Shown in pieces: positions 25,258 to 33,768 of a DNA stretch of 64,000 bases. Within the stretch, counting starts at the first letter, position 1; each line of letters opens with the position of its first letter. The stretch comes from a bacterium (lineage in GTDB: Bacteria; Planctomycetota; JAFGQW01), in assembly GCA_030426805.1 (NCBI GenBank), contig JAUHXU010000002.1:868001-932000 (forward strand). The letters run 5' to 3'. The notes below the pieces were generated by a model. That model searched no databases and was not told the origin of the DNA. It worked only from the letters and a program-made list of their open reading frames with translations. Made by a program: the position numbers and the translations under genes.

Positions 25258-25661
25258 GTCGCTTGCGCCCCGTCGCCTATCGGGTTCGACCGCGCCGAGG
25301 CCAGGTATTCCATCGCGCCCGCGCGGTTGCCTTCGGGGTCCTCGAACGTCACGAGCGTCCCGACCGTCTCGATGACGAAGGGCTGATTCGTGATCGTCCC
25401 CCCGTGCGATTCGATCGCCTTCGCGATGGCCACGACGTCGTTCACGGCGATCGTGCACTCGTAGCCACGGACGCCGGTGCCCGCGAGCGGTTCGCGGCGC
25501 TGATGGAGTGCCCCGTGAACGGCACCCGGGCTCGTGTGGATCCGCCAGAAATCGGGTGGCCCCCACGGTTCGAACGTCCATCCGAAGACACTCTCGTAGA
25601 ACGCCTTGGCGCGTTCGCAGTCGTCCGCGTGGATCGCGAAATGAGCAACGTCGTTGGGCAT
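25254..25661 (-). CDS. VOC-family (glyoxalase-like) protein
   Basis: A 135-residue protein of the vicinal-oxygen-chelate superfamily. It has the paired beta-alpha-beta-beta-beta modules: VAHFAIHADDCERAKAFYES in the first half, ECTIAVNDVVAIAKAIESHG and VTFEDPEGNRAGAMEY in the second. Metal-ligand-like His and Glu residues are present. Members act as glyoxalases, dioxygenases or resistance proteins; the substrate is not predictable. It is transcribed with the NTF2-like gene, and the divergent AraC gene at 25768 probably controls both. Confidence 0.75.
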   Translation of the reverse strand: MPNDVAHFAIHADDCERAKAFYESVFGWTFEPWGPPDFWRIHTSPGAVHGALHQRREPLAGTGVRGYECTIAVNDVVAIAKAIESHGGTITNQPFVIETVGTLVTFEDPEGNRAGAMEYLASARSNPIGDGAQAT

Positions 25662-25730
25662 GGCCCTCGTCCCCCGGGCAATGGCGGATTGCGGTGGTGC
25701 TTCCGCCCTCACAGCTGGGAATTGTGCGCT

Positions 25731-25759
25731 TTGCCGTGCTGGCTGTCTCGCGGTATCCT
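25731..25759 (+). promoter_or_regulatory. Promoter of the AraC-type gene, predicted leaderless
   Basis: -35 TTGCCG (25731-25736), 17-base spacer, -10 TATCCT (25754-25759). The ATG at 25768 starts 9 bases after the -10 box, so transcription and translation should begin at nearly the same base. Confidence 0.65.
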
Positions 25760-25767
25760 GACAAGTA

Positions 25768-26571
25768 ATGACGCGAAACCGACATCCTGTCGCGATGAGC
25801 ACCGGCGAGGTCGTCGTCCGCACGCTGGGGCTGCGGTTGCCTACGGGCCACCGCATCGACGCCCACGCGCACGGTTGGCATCAACTGGTCTATGCCACCG
25901 AGGGCGTGATGTCCGTCGTCACCCCGGGGGGCACCTGGGTCGTGCCGTCGAATCGTTCCGTGTGGATTCCGGCGCGCTTCGAGCACTCGGTCCACACGGC
26001 GGCGGCCGTGCGAATGCAAACGCTCTACGTGCGACCGGACCTCTGCGAGCGGTTGCCGATGGCCTTGGCCGTGCCCCTGCCCGAGACCTGCCGCGTTCTC
26101 GGCGTGACACCCCTCGTCCGCGAACTCGTGCTCGAGACGATGCGCGTGAAGATGCTCCTCGACAGCGTGCCGGAGCACGGACGCCTGATCGCATTGCTCT
26201 TGGATCAGCTCCGCCACGTTCACGACGTTGCACTCGAGGTTCGCTTGCCGGAGGATCGTCGTGCGCGTCGTGTCGCCGAGCGGGCGGCCACGTCGCTCGG
26301 TGTTTCGTGGACGATCAGCGATCTCGCGCGGGGGAGCGGTGCGAGCGCGCGAACCATCGAGCGGTTGTTCGTTCGGGAGACCGGTGCGACGTTCTCCCGT
26401 TGGCTGCAACGGGTTCGGGTGCTGCGCGCGTTGGAGCTGCTTGCGATGGGGAAGTCGGTGACCCAGACCGGCATGATGCTCGGTTACGAGAGTACGAGTG
26501 CGTTCATCGCGATGTTCAAGCGGGTGCTGGGGACCACCCCCGGCCGCTATTTCACACGACCCGGGCCCTAA
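25768..26571 (+). CDS. AraC-family transcription regulator with cupin sensor domain
   Basis: A 267-residue protein. Residues 20-100 form a cupin (RIDAHAHGWHQLVYATEGVM ... WVVPSNRSVWIPARFEHSVH) that would bind a small effector. Residues 165-262 hold the two helix-turn-helix units of AraC proteins (WTISDLARGSGASARTIERL; KSVTQTGMMLGYESTSAFIA; the closing F..VLGTTPGRYF). It is divergent from the VOC/NTF2-like operon and most likely regulates it. An in-frame ATG at 25795 is the alternative start, but the promoter position favours 25768. Confidence 0.85.
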   Translation: MTRNRHPVAMSTGEVVVRTLGLRLPTGHRIDAHAHGWHQLVYATEGVMSVVTPGGTWVVPSNRSVWIPARFEHSVHTAAAVRMQTLYVRPDLCERLPMALAVPLPETCRVLGVTPLVRELVLETMRVKMLLDSVPEHGRLIALLLDQLRHVHDVALEVRLPEDRRARRVAERAATSLGVSWTISDLARGSGASARTIERLFVRETGATFSRWLQRVRVLRALELLAMGKSVTQTGMMLGYESTSAFIAMFKRVLGTTPGRYFTRPGP

Positions 26572-26764
26572 TGGCGGGATTGCGCGCTGGCCGCGACCTC
26601 GGTCGCGCTCCTTCGCCTGTCGCCGCGCGATGATTCTACGCGGCGGCGGAACCGAACGCGCGGCCCGTTTTCGAGCGAGAGGGGCTCGTTCGAGTCGTGC
26701 GCGTGAACGCGCGAGGGGCGAATGAGCCGCTGGTGCTCGTTCGAGCCCGGCGCGTTGGCCGGCG

Positions 26765-27289
26765 TCAGCCGCGGAGGCCGGCGCGCGACTCGGCGAACGT
26801 CTGGATCTCGTGGAGCGCCACGCCGCGCTCGAGTTCGACGATCTGCCGCATCGCCTGCACCTCGTCGGCCTCGAGCGTCCCGGAGCGATCGAGGCGGTCG
26901 AGTTCGCGGTGCTCGGCGCGCCGCGACGGGATCGACCGCTCGAAGCCGCCGAACAGCGTCAGCGTCCGGTAGGCCCGCGGGGCGTTGGCGCCGGCGCGTT
27001 CGAGCCACAGAACGCGAAAGTTCGGCAGGTCGATCTGGCCGCTGGAGAGCAATCGCTTGAGGTCGAGGTATTCCTCGGTCAGCAGCGGGAAGTGGATCGA
27101 GGTGCCACCGAAGAGGGTGAAGAAGAACGGAGCGTTCTCGGGGGGCGGCGCTTCCTCGCGGTCGAGTTCCTGGAGCAGCGACTGCGTGATCGTCGGGCAG
27201 TGGATCTCGGTGCCGCCGAAGAGGGTCCACACCGCGCCGAGTTCCCCGTTGAACTCGATCTCCGTCCCGCCGAACACCGTCAGACTCAT
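26765..27289 (-). CDS. LiaF-like protein with three FGGTxI motifs
   Basis: A 174-residue soluble protein. Its first 110 residues contain three related strands, VFGGTEIEF, LFGGTEIHC and LFGGTSIHF, plus a fourth LFGGFER. The pattern matches the beta-helical C-terminal domain of LiaF/VraT-type 'cell wall-active antibiotics response' proteins, but the membrane helices of LiaF are absent. The last 60 residues are helical and charged. GGGAGAAG precedes the ATG at 27289. It may sense envelope stress or bind a partner; no cognate two-component system is in the window. Confidence 0.65.
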   Translation of the reverse strand: MSLTVFGGTEIEFNGELGAVWTLFGGTEIHCPTITQSLLQELDREEAPPPENAPFFFTLFGGTSIHFPLLTEEYLDLKRLLSSGQIDLPNFRVLWLERAGANAPRAYRTLTLFGGFERSIPSRRAEHRELDRLDRSGTLEADEVQAMRQIVELERGVALHEIQTFAESRAGLRG

Positions 27290-27359
27290 CGCTGCACTTC
27301 TCCCGGTTGCCGAGCGTCGCGTCGCTCACGCGGGGCCGATTCGCACGTGCGGGACAAGA

Positions 27360-27983
27360 TTACCGAGTTTTCTCGAACGAGACGATCCAGAACTCGCGCC
27401 GATAGCGCGCTTGCGCGTCGGCGCCCACGAGGCGGAGGCCGTGTCGCGCCGCCTCTGCCGCGATTCGCCGGACACTCGTCGCGTGCCGGTCGCCGAGGTG
27501 CCCGCGTAGCACGCCGCGTGCACGCCGCTCGATCGCGTGCCACGAGACCGGATGGCGGATGCTCAGCACGACGTGGCGGGTCGTGACCCGGGCCAGTTCG
27601 GCGAGCAGCCGCGCGCGCGCATCGGCCCCGTCGAGGTGGTAGATGAAGCGAAAGCACAGCGCGGCGTCGAAGGCGCGGTCGCGAAACGGCAGCGCGAGTG
27701 CGTCGCCGACGACCGGCTGTGGCGCCGCCTCGGCGGCGGTCAGCATCGCACGCGAGATGTCGCACGCGGTGACCGCGTGGCCGCGGCCTTGGAGCACGCG
27801 CGCGATCCGGCCGTTGCCGGCGGGGGCATCGAGCCAGCGAGCGGTCGTCGGCAGCCGGTCGAGGACCCGTTCGAGCACGGCCAGTTCGGCCGCATGCCGC
27901 GCGCCCGAGCGTCCGACGTAGGAGGCGGCGCGGGCCGGGTCCTCGTAGCGCGCCTTGAGTGCGTCGCGGTGGCCGTCGCTCAT
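27360..27983 (-). CDS. SAM-dependent class I methyltransferase
   Basis: A 207-residue methyltransferase (Methyltransf_11 type). Motif I is WLDAPAGNGRIARVLQ (residues 50-65), followed by CDISRAML for SAM ribose binding and DAALCFRFIYHLD as motif III/IV. It is the last gene of an ABC-exporter operon, 2 bases after the permease gene. The substrate could be a metabolite or lipid that the exporter handles, which is inference only. Confidence 0.8.
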   Translation of the reverse strand: MSDGHRDALKARYEDPARAASYVGRSGARHAAELAVLERVLDRLPTTARWLDAPAGNGRIARVLQGRGHAVTACDISRAMLTAAEAAPQPVVGDALALPFRDRAFDAALCFRFIYHLDGADARARLLAELARVTTRHVVLSIRHPVSWHAIERRARGVLRGHLGDRHATSVRRIAAEAARHGLRLVGADAQARYRREFWIVSFEKTR

Positions 27984-27985
27984 CG

Positions 27986-28777
27986 TCAGCTCCCCGTGCT
28001 CCGGTAGCTCCGCACGCCGATCCGCCAGAACGCGAGCGCGACGACCGCGATCCCGATCGCGACGACCGGCGTGAGGTAGCACAGCGTACGGTAGCCGGTC
28101 TTGTCGAGGAAGTGCGTCGCCGGGTAGAAGCTCACGAATGCGAACGGCACGACCCAGCTCAGCACGGCGCCGATCCACGGGCCGAAGATCGGCACCGGGA
28201 AACGACCGAACATGATCAGGTTCCACACCGGCGCCCCGACGCCGATCCGATCCTCGAAGAAGAAGCTCAGGCACGACAGGATCGTGAACACCGCGGTGTA
28301 GATCACCGCGCCGGAGACGACGAGCACGGCCGTCCACGCGAAGTCCGCGACGCCCCAGGCGAGGCCGAGGTCGACCGATGCCCACGCCGCGACGACGATC
28401 CCGACGATCACCTCGCCGATCGCGGTCAGGCGCGACTTCTCCATCAGGAGTTGCGCGAGCGTCGGCATCGGGCGCAGCAGCAGCCGGTCGAATCGCCCCT
28501 CGATGATGTAGCGATCGGCGAACTCGTAGAGGTTGACGCTGATCACGTTGAAGAGCCCGAACGGGATCAGGCTCAGCCCGTAGATCAGGAACACCTCCGC
28601 GCGCTGCCAGCCGAGCAGGTCCGGCACGCGGTGAAAGAGCATCAGGACGAACACGATGCCGGCCGCGGTCGCGAGGACGCTCGCGACGATCTCGCCGAAG
28701 AAGTCCGCCTTGTAGGCCATTCGCGCCTTGAGGCTCTGCGCGAAGAACCCCGTGTAGAGGGCGAGCGTGCGGCGCAT
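27986..28777 (-). CDS. ABC-2 type permease (second subunit)
   Basis: A 263-residue membrane protein with six hydrophobic segments and the ABC-2/DUF990 pattern: FFAQSLKARMAYKADFFGEI at the N-terminus and YEFADRYIIEGRFDRLLLRP in the first cytoplasmic loop. It pairs with the permease at 28782 and the ATPase at 29579. ATG 28777 is preferred over a longer frame because it matches the family's length. Confidence 0.8.
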   Translation of the reverse strand: MRRTLALYTGFFAQSLKARMAYKADFFGEIVASVLATAAGIVFVLMLFHRVPDLLGWQRAEVFLIYGLSLIPFGLFNVISVNLYEFADRYIIEGRFDRLLLRPMPTLAQLLMEKSRLTAIGEVIVGIVVAAWASVDLGLAWGVADFAWTAVLVVSGAVIYTAVFTILSCLSFFFEDRIGVGAPVWNLIMFGRFPVPIFGPWIGAVLSWVVPFAFVSFYPATHFLDKTGYRTLCYLTPVVAIGIAVVALAFWRIGVRSYRSTGS

Positions 28778-28781
28778 CGCG

Positions 28782-29582
28782 TCAGCCTCCCTGCACGACG
28801 AGGCGTCGCGCGAAGTAGCGCCATGCACCGACCGAGAGCGCGAGCAGCGCCGCGGTCCACAGCACCTGCCAGCCGAGCGCCTGCCAGGCGGCGGCGCCGT
28901 CGAACCGGCCGAGGTAGAGCGCCACCGGCGTATGGCTCACGTGGCGAAACGGCAACCACGCCGACGCCTCGCGCAGCCAGTCGGGGAAGAACGCGAGCGG
29001 CATCAACAGGCCGCTCAGCAGCTGCATCGCGTAGTTCTTCGCGCTGATGATCCCGGCGGTGGACCGCGTCACGAACGCGACGAGTCCGATCAGGAAGTTC
29101 AGGTAGGTGAGCACGAGGAAGCTCAACACCGCGCTCACGAGAAACAGCACGAACGCGAGTGCGTCCTCGGGGCCGCGCACCGGGAACAACCCGACGATCA
29201 CGAGGCTGATCGGGCCCGTGAACGCGGTGATCCGGAACAGGCTCTCGCCGGCACCGAGTCCGGTCATCGCCGTGAGCAGGTGGACCGGGCGTGCGAGGTA
29301 GCTCGTGATGTGCCCCTCCTGCACGAGGGCGGCGATCTCCCGGTCGATGTTGTTGAAGTGGAAGCTCCGCACGACCCAGCCGAGCGCGACGTAGGTCGTG
29401 ATCTCCTCGAGGCGAAAGCCGCGCAGCGTCGCATCGGTGCCGGCGTGCGCGAACACCGCACGCCAGATGAAGTAGTAGACCGACACGTGAATCGTGTAGG
29501 TCAGGATGCCGGTGACGTAGCGCAGGCGATAGGCGAGCAGGCGGAGGAAGCCCGCACGGACGAACGCGACGAACGCGCTCAT
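28782..29582 (-). CDS. ABC-2 type permease (first subunit)
   Basis: A 266-residue membrane protein with six hydrophobic segments, related to the COG4587/COG3694 permease pairs. The loop FHFNNIDREIAALVQEGHIT and the ARPV motif correspond to the coupling region seen in the other subunit. It overlaps the ATPase stop by 4 bases and is followed after 3 bases by the second permease. Confidence 0.8.
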   Translation of the reverse strand: MSAFVAFVRAGFLRLLAYRLRYVTGILTYTIHVSVYYFIWRAVFAHAGTDATLRGFRLEEITTYVALGWVVRSFHFNNIDREIAALVQEGHITSYLARPVHLLTAMTGLGAGESLFRITAFTGPISLVIVGLFPVRGPEDALAFVLFLVSAVLSFLVLTYLNFLIGLVAFVTRSTAGIISAKNYAMQLLSGLLMPLAFFPDWLREASAWLPFRHVSHTPVALYLGRFDGAAAWQALGWQVLWTAALLALSVGAWRYFARRLVVQGG

Positions 29583-30610
29583 CCGTCGGTGCCGCCGCGC
29601 CGGGCACCGCTCTCGCGATAGATCCGGCCGATGATCCGCTCGATGCTCGGTTCGGGGATCGCGAGGTCGGCGACGTCGAGTTCGGCGAGTGCGGCGCGGG
29701 CGAGGTCCGGCGGGCGGATCGCGCGGCGGTCGAACGTCGCGCGGTAGCGGAGCGGGCCCTGCTGTTCCCAGTGCACGCCTTCGCCGCCGATCGCGTCGAT
29801 CGCGCCGGTCGGTGGCGAGAGCAGGTCGAGGACCAGGTGCGTCTCGGCGGCGTGCGCGGACTTGATCGCGTCCAACGGGCCGTCGAACAGGAGCGAGCCG
29901 TGATCGATGATCAGGATGCGCTCGCACAACTCCTCGATGTCGCGCAGATCGTGCGTCGTGATGATCGCCGTCGTGTTGAACTCGCGGTTGATGTCGCGGA
30001 GGAACGAGCGGATGCCGTCCTTCGCGACGATGTCGAGGCCGATCGTCGGCTCGTCGAGGAACAGCACCCGCGGCATGTGGAGCAGGCTCGCCGCGAGGTC
30101 GCAGCGCATGCGTTGGCCGAGGCTGAGTTTGCGCACCGGCGTGTGCAGCAGTTCGCCGATCGCGAGGATCCCGTCGAGTTGCTCGATCCGTTCCGCGAGC
30201 GTCTTCTCGTCCACCCCGTAGATCTTGCCGAGCAGGTGGAAGCTCTCGATCACGGCGAGGTCCCACCAGAGCTGGGTGCGCTGTCCGAACACCGCGCCGA
30301 TGTGGCGGACGTAGTCGACCCGCTGGCGGTGGGGGACGAAACCCGCGCTCTCGATCTCGCCGCCGGACGGAACGAGGATCCCGGTCAGCATCTTCAGCGT
30401 CGTCGACTTGCCGGCGCCGTTGGGGCCGATCAGGCCGACCATCTCCCCCTCGCCGACCTCGAACGACACGCCGGCGACCGCGCGGAGCGGTTCGTAGCGG
30501 CGGTGGACGAGGTCGCGGATCGCGCCGCCGAGGCCCACCCGGCGACGGAACACGCGAAAGACCTTCTCGAGGTCGCGGACACGGATCGCGGGGGCCGATT
30601 CGGTGGGCAT
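29579..30610 (-). CDS. ABC transporter ATP-binding protein
   Basis: A 343-residue ATPase. Walker A is GPNGAGKST (residues 61-69), the Q-loop lies in VFGQRTQLWW, the signature is LSLGQRMR, Walker B is VLFLDEPTIGLD and the switch His lies in TTHD. The C-terminal 90 residues form an added domain as in the COG4586 'ABC-type uncharacterized transport system' group. It is the first gene of the four-gene operon ATPase, permease, permease, methyltransferase. The substrate is unknown; related systems export small molecules or handle cell-surface components. Confidence 0.85.
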   Translation of the reverse strand: MPTESAPAIRVRDLEKVFRVFRRRVGLGGAIRDLVHRRYEPLRAVAGVSFEVGEGEMVGLIGPNGAGKSTTLKMLTGILVPSGGEIESAGFVPHRQRVDYVRHIGAVFGQRTQLWWDLAVIESFHLLGKIYGVDEKTLAERIEQLDGILAIGELLHTPVRKLSLGQRMRCDLAASLLHMPRVLFLDEPTIGLDIVAKDGIRSFLRDINREFNTTAIITTHDLRDIEELCERILIIDHGSLLFDGPLDAIKSAHAAETHLVLDLLSPPTGAIDAIGGEGVHWEQQGPLRYRATFDRRAIRPPDLARAALAELDVADLAIPEPSIERIIGRIYRESGARRGGTDG

Positions 30611-30754
30611 CGCGAGGCTTCTCGTCTTCTCGGCCGGGTCGGCGTAGGGGCGTCGGGGGGCGAGAAGAGACTTAGCGCCCGGCGGCGGCTGCGATCAAGC
30701 CTCCCCGGCCCGCGGTCTCGATCCGGGAAAGATCACCCACCGGTCCGACACTCC

Positions 30755-30784
30755 TGGCGAGCCGGCGCCGGGAGCTGCTATACT
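30755..30784 (+). promoter_or_regulatory. Candidate promoter of the secreted hydrolase gene
   Basis: -10 TATACT (30779-30784) with TGGCGA (30755-30760) 18 bases upstream, the same -35 sequence seen before tRNA-Leu. The leader to the ATG at 30889 is about 98 bases. Nothing else is recognisable in 30611-30888. Confidence 0.45.
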
Positions 30785-30888
30785 CGAGTGCCACGGACGA
30801 GGGCGGCCGCCCGTTCGGTCCCGGTGACACCGGTACCGAGCGACCCGCTTGGAGGTCCGCGGGTACAGGGTTTAGCGGAGTAGAGGGA

Positions 30889-32208
30889 ATGACCATGCGC
30901 AAGATCGTCCTCGCGTTGTCGATCGGCGCCGTGATTGCGGCTGCCGCCCCGGCGCAGAAGATCAACGACGCCGTTCCGACGCAGAGCGTGACGCCCGGCG
31001 ACTACATGAACCCGTTGTTCATCGACAACGTGGACGTCAACATCCATACGCCGTCGACCGTCAACGCGTCGACCGGCCTGCTCGTCGTCTGCCACGGACT
31101 GGGCGGCGACTACGACGACTACGATTCGGTCGCGCAGATCTGGGCCGACACGCACAACGTCTACACGGTCCAGATGAACTTCCGCCACAGCGGGCGGCCG
31201 AACAACGCCGACTTCGGCAAGCTCCAGGCGATCGACGTGCTTCGCACGACGAAGTACATGTTCGACACCTTCCCGGTCAACCGGCAGCGCGTCTTCCTTT
31301 GGGGCGCTTCGGCCGGCGGGTTCGTCGCGCTGAACACCGCGAAGATGGCGCCCCGGACGTTCGCGTTCGTCGCGGCGCTCTCGCCGATCACGCGACCGTC
31401 GACCACCGCTGACGTGCAGAACAACGGCTACGAGGCCGATCCGCCGCAGGGCTGGGAGGGGCAGATCCTCTCCGGCAAGACCTACACGACCGCGGAATAC
31501 GACATCCGCGACGCGCAATACTCGGCGGCGCACTTGAAGCCGACGACGGTCTTCCTGTTCCACGGCGACGACGATGGCGTCGTCGACATCCAGCACTCGA
31601 TCGACATGCACGCGGCGCTCCTCGCCGCGTCGGTGCCGGTGACGTTCACGACGATCGCCGGCGGCGACCACAACTTCGTCGGCGCTGCCAACGACGAGAA
31701 CTCCCGCCACCTCGTGACCCAGAAGTACCTGTCGAACGCGTTCGCCACGATGACCCGCTCCGGCCCGTCGAACTTCGACGAGCAGGCGAAGGTCACGTTC
31801 GCGACGCGCGACGCGTTCGCGTGGCCGGTGAAGTTCGACCACCTGGGCCTCCCGACGATGGCGTCGATCAACAAGCCCGGGTCGGTCGTCACGCTCAAGC
31901 TCGGCCAGAACTCGGTGCAGATCGGCAACTCGCTGCCGCTCTCGTTCGCGATCGCGAACTGGGCGGGTAGCTCGCTGCCGAACACCTATCTGATGGCGGC
32001 GCTCGTCCACCTGCAGTCGGGCGCGGTCTACACGCTGTTGCCGCCCACGCCGTTCACGTTGCCGACGGCCGGTGTCGGCGGTGGCGTGTCGATCCCGATG
32101 CTCTCCGGGCTGCCGACCGGCGACTTCCTGTTCGTCGCCGTGACGTTCGGCGCGTCGCCCACCTCGTACGTCGATCTCGACTACGTGCAGTTCAAGCTGA
32201 ACCCGTGA
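30889..32208 (+). CDS. Secreted alpha/beta-hydrolase
   Basis: A 439-residue exported protein. After the signal peptide (cleavage near AAPAQ) comes an alpha/beta-hydrolase domain. The oxyanion motif is VVCHGLGGDY, the nucleophile elbow is WGASAGGF (Ser near 143), the acid lies in FHGDDDGVVD and the catalytic His in GGDHNF. The arrangement resembles prolyl-oligopeptidase-like or esterase-like peptidases. The last 110 residues (after KPGSVVTLKLG) form a beta-rich tail. GGAG lies 8 bases before ATG 30889, and ATG 30895 is also possible. Substrate (peptide or ester) not determined. Confidence 0.75.
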   Translation: MTMRKIVLALSIGAVIAAAAPAQKINDAVPTQSVTPGDYMNPLFIDNVDVNIHTPSTVNASTGLLVVCHGLGGDYDDYDSVAQIWADTHNVYTVQMNFRHSGRPNNADFGKLQAIDVLRTTKYMFDTFPVNRQRVFLWGASAGGFVALNTAKMAPRTFAFVAALSPITRPSTTADVQNNGYEADPPQGWEGQILSGKTYTTAEYDIRDAQYSAAHLKPTTVFLFHGDDDGVVDIQHSIDMHAALLAASVPVTFTTIAGGDHNFVGAANDENSRHLVTQKYLSNAFATMTRSGPSNFDEQAKVTFATRDAFAWPVKFDHLGLPTMASINKPGSVVTLKLGQNSVQIGNSLPLSFAIANWAGSSLPNTYLMAALVHLQSGAVYTLLPPTPFTLPTAGVGGGVSIPMLSGLPTGDFLFVAVTFGASPTSYVDLDYVQFKLNP

Positions 32209-32753
32209 TCACCACCGCGCGTGCGGCGGCCTTGGTCGCCGCGCTCTGCGTGGTTGCCGCGGGATGCGCCTCGCCACCGCCCGCTGCCCCGGCGACGCGC
32301 GCCGCTCTCGACGACGACGAGTCCTCGGGTCCGCCGTTTCTCGTGCAGGCGGCGATGTGGATCCCGAACCGAGTGCTCGATGCGCTCGAGATCGTCCGCG
32401 TCGGCGTCGGCGTCGGGCCCGGGATCGGCGTCGACCTGCGCGCGACCGAACTCGCTCAGCTCTCGGCGATGTCGGGCTTCGGTGCCGGTATCGGCTGGCA
32501 GGGACGCTGGCATCCGCCGGTCTTGCTCGACTCGCGCGCGTTCGTCGCGGTGGGCCCGCTGACGATCGGCGCGACCAGCTCGAATCCGCTCACGGCGTGG
32601 AAGCGGACGTTCTGGGAGGTGCGCGTCGAGGCGCACGCGGCGCTCGTGCTCGCGGAGGTCGCGGTCGACTTCGCGGAAGTCTGGGACTTCCTCGCGGGGA
32701 TCGTCTTCGTCGATCCCGCACACGACGATATCCTCGGGCCGCACTGGCTGTAG
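32205..32753 (+). CDS. Lipoprotein of unknown function
   Basis: A 182-residue protein with a lipobox (CVVAAGCAS, Cys near 21). The mature part has the segment WIPNRVLDALEIVRVGVGVG followed by GIGVDLRATE, a pattern I associate with small exported proteins of this phylum, though I cannot name a function. The GTG start overlaps the stop of the hydrolase gene (GTGA), so the two are co-translated. Confidence 0.6.
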   Translation: MITTARAAALVAALCVVAAGCASPPPAAPATRAALDDDESSGPPFLVQAAMWIPNRVLDALEIVRVGVGVGPGIGVDLRATELAQLSAMSGFGAGIGWQGRWHPPVLLDSRAFVAVGPLTIGATSSNPLTAWKRTFWEVRVEAHAALVLAEVAVDFAEVWDFLAGIVFVDPAHDDILGPHWL

Positions 32754-32757
32754 CGCT

Positions 32758-33189
32758 TCAACCGGCGTCGCGATGCCGGCCGTCGGCCCGGAGCCGTTCG
32801 GCGATTCGGTGTCGCATGCGTGCAGTCGCCTCGCGATCGAGCCGCGCGTGCCACCCGGCGATCGTCCGCGCTCGCGATGCGGCGTCGAGCAGTGGCGCGA
32901 GCCGAAGCGCCGCGTGGACACGAAGCGCGCCCGGCGCACGACGGTCACGCACCACCGAACGGAATCGGCGCCGGGCGGTCACGGTCTCGCCCAAGGCGAC
33001 CGAGCAGCGAGCCGCCCACAGCCGGGCTCGTGCCGCGATCGCCGGCTCGTCGGGGAAGCGCGCCGCGACGAGGTCGAAGTAGTCCCGCGCCAACCGGTGC
33101 AGACCACCGCTGTGGTAGATCTGGGCGATACCGCGATACGCGCGCGCGACGTCACGGTCCGACGGGCGGGAGCGGTCGTCACCGCTCAT
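32758..33189 (-). CDS. Small helical (TPR-like) protein coupled to the ECF sigma factor
   Basis: A 143-residue helical protein. RDVARAYRGIAQIYHSGGLH and RLARDYFDLVAARFPDEPAI look like one TPR pair, followed by a second, more basic pair. No membrane helix and no zinc motif, so it does not look like a classical anti-sigma factor. The start lies in the stop of the sigma gene (ATGA overlap). It may modulate the sigma factor; that is inference from gene order. Confidence 0.55.
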   Translation of the reverse strand: MSGDDRSRPSDRDVARAYRGIAQIYHSGGLHRLARDYFDLVAARFPDEPAIAARARLWAARCSVALGETVTARRRFRSVVRDRRAPGALRVHAALRLAPLLDAASRARTIAGWHARLDREATARMRHRIAERLRADGRHRDAG

Positions 33190-33695
33190 CGGCGATCGCG
33201 CAACAACTGGCGTGCGCGGTGGATGCGAACGCGGACGTTGCCCCGCGACGTGCGGGTCAGCGCCGATATCTCGTCGAGGCTCTTGTCGTCCATCGCGTGC
33301 AGCAGCAGCGGCAGCGCGAGACGCTGCGGAAGGCGCGCGAGCGCCTGGACGACGTCGGGCAGCACGCGCTCCTCGTCTCGGGACGACGCCTCGGCTTCGA
33401 GTTCGTCGGGCAACGGCTTGCGAGCGGGGCGGCGGGTGCGTTCCCGCAGCAGGTCGATCGCGCAGTTGCGGGCGACCGTGTGGAGCCACGCAGCCGGGGA
33501 GCGTCGCGCGTCGAGCCCGGACCATTGCGCCAGCACGCGCAGGAATGCGTCGTGGACGACGTCCTCCGCGTCGTCGGGATCGTCGACGATGCGCCGGACG
33601 CGCGCGAGCGTCGGAGCGCGCTCGTCGCGGTAGAGGCGCGCGATGCGGGGGTCTCGGTGGGCAGCGGCTGCGCGGGCGGGGCCGGGATCGAGCAT
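33186..33695 (-). CDS. ECF-type RNA polymerase sigma factor
   Basis: A 169-residue sigma factor. Region 2 spans residues 25-88 (RRIVDDPDDAEDVVHDAFLR; SPAAWLHTVARNCAIDLLRE) and region 4 spans residues 115-167 (LPQRLALPLLLHAMDDKSLD; TRTSRGNVRVRIHRARQLLR). GGAGG stands 4 bases before the ATG. A minus-strand -10 TATACT at 33717-33722 and an overlapping inverted repeat at 33744-33768 suggest controlled transcription. No typical anti-sigma gene follows; the helical protein at 32758 is the only partner. Confidence 0.85.
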   Translation of the reverse strand: MLDPGPARAAAAHRDPRIARLYRDERAPTLARVRRIVDDPDDAEDVVHDAFLRVLAQWSGLDARRSPAAWLHTVARNCAIDLLRERTRRPARKPLPDELEAEASSRDEERVLPDVVQALARLPQRLALPLLLHAMDDKSLDEISALTRTSRGNVRVRIHRARQLLRDRR

Positions 33696-33716
33696 GGGTC
33701 CTCCTATCGGGCGCGC

Positions 33717-33768
33717 AGTATACCTACAGCGGTGAGCATTGCACATGTAAATCAAAAAGATTTGCATG
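33717..33768 (-). promoter_or_regulatory. Promoter and palindromic operator candidate for the ECF sigma gene
   Basis: A -10 TATACT lies at 33717-33722 (minus strand) with a weak -35 TGTGCA at 33740-33745. An inverted repeat, CATGTAAATC (33744-33753), AAAAA, GATTTGCATG (33759-33768), touches the -35 box and is unusually AT-rich. It lies between the divergent sigma gene and the gene at 33834. Confidence 0.5.
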
